DNA from: Ceratodon purpureus
Lineage: Eukaryota > Streptophyta > Bryopsida > Pseudoditrichales > Ditrichaceae
Reading direction: 5' to 3'
Assembly: GCA_014871385.1 (NCBI GenBank)
Contig: CM026423.1
Location: forward strand, 25,096,468-25,160,467
DNA: 64,000 bases
Position 1 is the first letter of the stretch, and the number at the start of each line of letters is the position of its first letter. Shown here piece by piece: positions 59,654 through 64,000 of this stretch. Made by a program: the position numbers and the translations under genes. The notes under the pieces were generated by a model. It made no database searches. It was not told where the DNA came from and saw nothing but the letters and a program-made list of their open reading frames with translations.

Positions 59654-62216
59654 CTATTTGTTTTTGGAACCTCTCCTACGTTTCTTTCCTGATTCAACTG
59701 CCTCCTTTGCTGCTTCCTCTGCAGCGATCTCACTTCTTGTCTTGCGCTTTGATGCCGTAGTTTCCATCTCTTTATCAAGGGGAGAGAGTGGAGGTGGCTG
59801 AGGCACCTTGATTACCACTCGAGTCACGCCCTGTCTCTTTGATCTATTATCGTCTAACTTAGAAGTTTGGCCATCATTCCTCAACTCTTTCTGAAGCTCT
59901 AGCTTGGCGGCTTCCTCTCTCAACTCCTTAAGACGCTCGAGTTCCGCAGCCTCCTGTCGTAATTTCTGGAGCCTCTCAAATTCTGCAGCTTCTTCTCTCA
60001 ATTTCTTAATACGCTCCTCTAACTTTGTCTCTACTCCTGTCTTGCAAGCGGCCCCCAGAGAGCCCCCTCCAATGACCTCCGTGACGCGACTGTCCGTGTC
60101 ATTGGCTACAAGCTGCGGCTTTGTTATCATGGCCGTATAATCGCCTCCATCACCATCGCCATTTGCCAACGGTTGCGTGCACAGCACAGGCTCCGTTTCT
60201 CTGGAGAGTTGACCTCATCTATGCACGGAAGACTAGGTTGCGAGATTACCCCAAGTAGATGTTTTGGAGACTCTGGCCGACGTTGTTCGCTCCCAGTTGC
60301 ACTGTTATTGCCCAGACTTTGTACCCCCATGCTTTCAGTCAAAGTTATAGCCTCTGTACCACCGAAACTTTGAGTCCATGTGCACGCGGTGGATTGTTCA
60401 AATTGCTCTTGATACACCTTGTCCGGATCTGCACAAAGGAGAATAAGGTGTGTTAGGTTATAAATCAATAGATGGAGGATACGGTACCGGTACTGGAAGC
60501 AGATGATCCAATGTCTGTACCCTAATGTCGACAAGCCTAGATTCAATGTAAGGACTTAGGAATAATACCGGTGATTGTTTCGTACTTGTCCTACCGCAAA
60601 AGTACTTAGCACCGGATAAAATGTACCAATTGGTACATTGCGTACTAGATAGTGTACCGTAGATATTCAATCCTACTGAACTCCAAGTAACAAGCTCACC
60701 AATATTAGGATGGGACTCGAGGGCAGTAGATGTCAACGTTGCTAGGATCATCTCTCGCTGCTTTTCTAAATCCAAAGATTGAATAAGCTTCTGAAGAGGT
60801 AACTGTAGCTGGCCGAATCCCAAACTACGAAACCAATTTGGATGCACTATTGATCCGCAACTTGGATCGGCACATATGCTAGCCACTCTGAACCAAACCC
60901 CTGCGCACCAGGGGTGGTAAAGGTGCTTGCATGTGCATACTATGATATCGTTGAGAGGAAAATGGTTTAAGCAAAGAGCACAAGGCATCAAAGCAATAGG
61001 ATCAGATAGTGACACTATTTCGGGGTCAAACATGGAGCACAAAGGTCTCGGCCTCATCGATACTCCAACTTCTCCTCTCTTCATGTGCGACAGTTGAAAC
61101 GACAAGGCATCAAATTGCCTCCTTAAACAAGTTTGCCTGATTTGAAGCTTCTCATACATGAGGTTGCACTCCTTCAACTCCGATGTAGCAGCTTCAAAAT
61201 CAACTGTGGCATCTCTTACCATTTCATGGTAAGCCTCTTCCTTCTTAGAGGAGGCCTCCACACCATCCACATCCTCGGGCTTATCACATACCTTCTGCAG
61301 TTTTGCAACCTTGGCCTCAGTCTTACGCAACACCCCCTCCTCTTGAGCAACTTTAGAAGCCAACTCTACTCTCTCTTTCCTTGCGTTAACGTAGTCTTCA
61401 TTCACAGCATGAAGCTGCAATCCCACCAACTTCAAATCTGCATCATGTCGTTGATGTCTTTCTCCCTCTCTGGGTCCATTAGGAATCTTCTCCTCCACTT
61501 CTTCTTTCAACTTAGAACTCCTTAGAAGGCCTGGTGATGATCCAGCAGTAGGGTCATGGAAGAGATCATCTATCCCTTCCATCTTGTACAACTCCACCTC
61601 ATCAGCACCAGTGAGCTCGGCTAGGCCCGTGAGACACAATTTAACATTTTTGAGCCATTTGCTCCGCTGGTTTCTTGTTGGAGGGTCCCTGCAAACTCCG
61701 ACCAGCTCACAGGTTTCTTCTTGTGCTTCTCCATGATTATACCTCTCGCAAATTGCTTTGCTATCACCTTGGACTTGGGAGGTCTCGCAGGTACACAATG
61801 GGGAAAATTTCTGCTATGCGGGCTAAGACTTCGACATCCTTGCATTCTCCATAATGATACCCAGATCTCCCCTTTCTCCCCTTCGCTGGCCCAAAAACGT
61901 CACTCACATCTTTGTCATGCAGGTCATGTGGAGGTCGGAGCTTGTGCGGGTTTTTACCTCTGCTGGGCAAGCCGTACTTGCTCTCGAACTCCTCTGCACT
62001 GACAGCACGGGGTGGAGGATGCGTCTTAAGTGATGCCAACTTATCAAGCTGCTTGTCCAAAGGGGTCTTCTTCACCTTCCCGTCGACTGCACCTTCGGCC
62101 CGTGGACTAGCAGGGAGATCGACGTCGTCCCCATCTTCGTAGTCGTCACTGGCCGGCTCGTCTTCCCTGGAGAAGACCCTGCTCCGAACCATCCAATCTT
62201 CGCCATTGTAATCCAT
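59654..62216 (-). CDS. Coiled-coil RING-H2-like protein, copy C, with several frame breaks
   Basis: The start MDYNGEDWMVRSRVFSRED leads to the family region FGPAKGRKGRSGYHYGE (compare FGEPVGKEGRNGYYW in copy B), then, after a frame change at a C-run near 61805, to FARGIIMEKHKKKPVSW, and after another change near 61690-61655 to NVKLCLTGLAELTGADE. A coiled coil follows, then RING-H2-like CALCLNHFP with exactly the same C/H spacing as copy B. A donor at about 60707 (TTG/GTGAGC) and an acceptor at 60430 join in phase. A third frame change near 60200 precedes heptad-like repeats (KKLREEAAEFERLQKLRQE) and a basic end (SGKKRRRGSKNK). The regular architecture suggests a recent gene; the breaks are either decay or uncorrected sequence errors. 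Confidence 0.65.
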
Positions 62217-64000
62217 GTAAACCTAGGAACTGCAAGACAAAAATGTTTCGGAAATTAGGAGGTGATACATTGTAGGAGCAGAAAATACTTATAACGTAGA
62301 GGAGAGTTGTGCTAGAAACAGGAGAGTTGTGCTAGAAGCAGTGAATGAGGTACTTCAATCTGTACACTATGTACTACCAGAAGTAACAAAATCAAAAGCA
62401 TGAAACCACACGATACGTTTCTAACAATGACGAGTCACATGTAATCGAATGTTAGGAATACTGAGAACTCACCATGGCTGAAAACACTCCGAAGAGTGCA
62501 TTTTCTCAATTTTGTGCGCAACCTGGAACAACTATTCTAACGACACGGATAACAACGTAGACTGCTCTAGGAGTATTATATGAGCCATTCTAAGAACACA
62601 TGGTATTACGGTACACAACACAGACCGGTGGAAAGGATGTATGATCTTAGGAATAACATCGCAGTATAGAGTTGTACGAAAAGAAGTACATATTGTACTC
62701 TACTTATACACTAAGTACTAACGGAGTTACAAAATGATAAGGACGTTAAAATCGACAAACTTTTGACACGGACGAGTGGACTGTAATCAAACCTCTAATT
62801 TTCTGAGTTGTCATTATGTCTAAAAACACTCCGAAGAGTGTATTTACTCAATCTATGCAGAACCTACAAGTAGAACTATTCTCACGAAAAGGAAACAGTC
62901 AACAGTACAAGACGCCCACAGCAATCGCAAGAGCAAGTGAGCAGGCAAGCAGCAGCCCAAAGCAGCAGAGAAGGGAACCCACACATCTTGAAAGAACGCT
63001 ACGAAAACCTATTTCTTTGACAAGAGTACCGCTCATTGCACCTTCCTGGCTGAATTTTTGCCACATATTTCAAAAACCCACATAGCAATTCCTATGCATG
63101 CACAAGGAAACGAAGGATAACACAGTACTCACCCGGTTTGAGGGATGTGTTGAGAAGCCAAATCTTGAAAGGCATGCCACCTTTCTCCTCAACGAAGAGA
63201 ACAACAGAAATCAGAAAGAATGACTTAGAGGCAGCGCTGTGAAATTCCCTCATGGTGGTATAGAGAAACGACAAAGTCTTCAACTGCCGCCTTTGCAAAT
63301 TCGAATGTAGAGGAGAGAATGTCGCTGCAAAAGGCCCCATATAACTTGGAAGTGTCAGGTCATTCTTGTTTTTATCGCCACGTTATAGGACGATGATTGG
63401 TCCATTGTGTACAACGAGTACGCTATGTACAAACCAGTACGCGAGCTAACCCTAATCGTTTTGGATGGGCTGAAGCTCAAGTGAGGGCTGAAATCTCCGA
63501 TGCTCTCAATTAGCCCCAATAACCATCTTCGCCATTCGTGAATGTTAGGCCCATCTAAACTAAAACGTATTCTTACTAAATTTCAAAAAAAAATATCAAA
63601 AAATAACTTTTACCTTGTGTTTTGGCCCACCAATCCAAAACCCCCATTTTCTAGGGTTTTGTGTTGTATAGTCTTTTGTGGCATATGGAAATAGTTGGGG
63701 GATGTTAGTCAAGTACTAGAACATGGACTTTGGCTCTTTAAACTATAGAATCTAAGCTATACCTTCACATAAAGAGTACAAAACACTTATCCTGAAAATG
63801 TGACAGTACTTTCATTTCAAATTCGTACTCATTATGATGAATTGAGGGATGCAAGCCAAAGATAGCAAAGCAATCTTAAAAATAGACGAGATGTAAGACT
63901 ACGCCTAACTATTACTTTTAACAAAAAGTTACCAAGAATGGGGTTAATTTGGCTCCAAACTTACACCCTGCCTGAAATGCTGCCGTGAGTGCGATTTTGT
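62217..64000. other. Right end of the window: gene-poor, with a diverged tandem duplication and GTAC clusters
   Basis: Sequences around 62360-62545 and 62710-62890 are diverged copies about 345 bases apart: both contain GTACTA, GTAACAAAAT or GTTACAAAAT, and AAACACTCCGAAGAGTG. AGGAGAGTTGTGCTAGAA is repeated twice at about 62301 and 62320. GTAC clusters lie at 62674-62718 and at 63409, 63418, 63427 and 63437. An 89-codon plus ORF at 62816 starts inside the duplicated segment and has no recognisable domain. I see no gene I can support. Confidence 0.5.

Noticed and set aside
1-64000. tRNA, rRNA or riboswitch genes
   Set aside because: I saw no tRNA A/B-box pair with cloverleaf potential and no rRNA sequence; a covariance-model scan was not possible here.

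Overview
The window looks like accessory, transposon-rich nuclear DNA of a streptophyte (a charophyte alga or an early-diverging land plant). I cannot name the species; a Chara-like alga is a guess. The evidence is spliceosomal GT-AG introns in most genes, a plant-type Ty3/gypsy polyprotein, a MULE transposase with a SWIM zinc finger, a SUVR-like SET-domain gene, and large AT-rich non-coding stretches. I saw no rRNA or tRNA gene.

Layout. 1-4.0 kb: 3' part of a Ty3/gypsy element and a long non-coding region full of the palindrome-like motif GTC-WANTN-GAC. 4.3-5.3 kb: a small unknown ORF between two direct repeats. 5.5-10.3 kb (minus): a well-defined gene of about 12 exons encoding a ParB-like domain, a beta-class amino-methyltransferase-like domain, and five heptads resembling the RNA polymerase II CTD. 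10.4-23.07 kb: about 60 tandem copies of a 210-bp satellite that abuts the 5' end of that gene; every unit carries a perfect 11-bp-arm hairpin. 24.6-30.1 kb: a MULE transposase gene with small flanking minus-strand ORFs. 30.9-36 kb: an inverted GC-rich terminal-repeat-like block, a 1011-codon orphan ORF and 1.7 kb of non-coding DNA, the last two again full of GTC-WANTN-GAC. 36.1-37.9, 52.2-56.0 and 59.7-62.2 kb (minus): three paralogous coiled-coil RING-H2-like genes. 39.7-44.5 kb: two transposase-like genes, one broken and one nearly intact, in opposite orientations. 46-52 kb: small unknown ORFs and a SUVR-like SET gene. From 40.98 kb to the right edge the introns and intergenic DNA carry clusters of GTAC tetranucleotides spaced about 9-11 bp apart.

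How it may work together (inference). Two territories with two different dispersed short motifs suggest two large mobile-element families, each with its own DNA-recognition code, loosely comparable to the VANC/VANDAL anti-silencing motifs of Arabidopsis. The ParB-like/methyltransferase gene beside a 60-copy palindrome array resembles a partition-type or site-marking system. It is the most interesting candidate here, but nothing beyond adjacency and architecture links the two. Several otherwise good genes contain single-base frame breaks, some at homopolymers, so residual sequencing indels and pseudogenisation cannot be told apart from this window alone.
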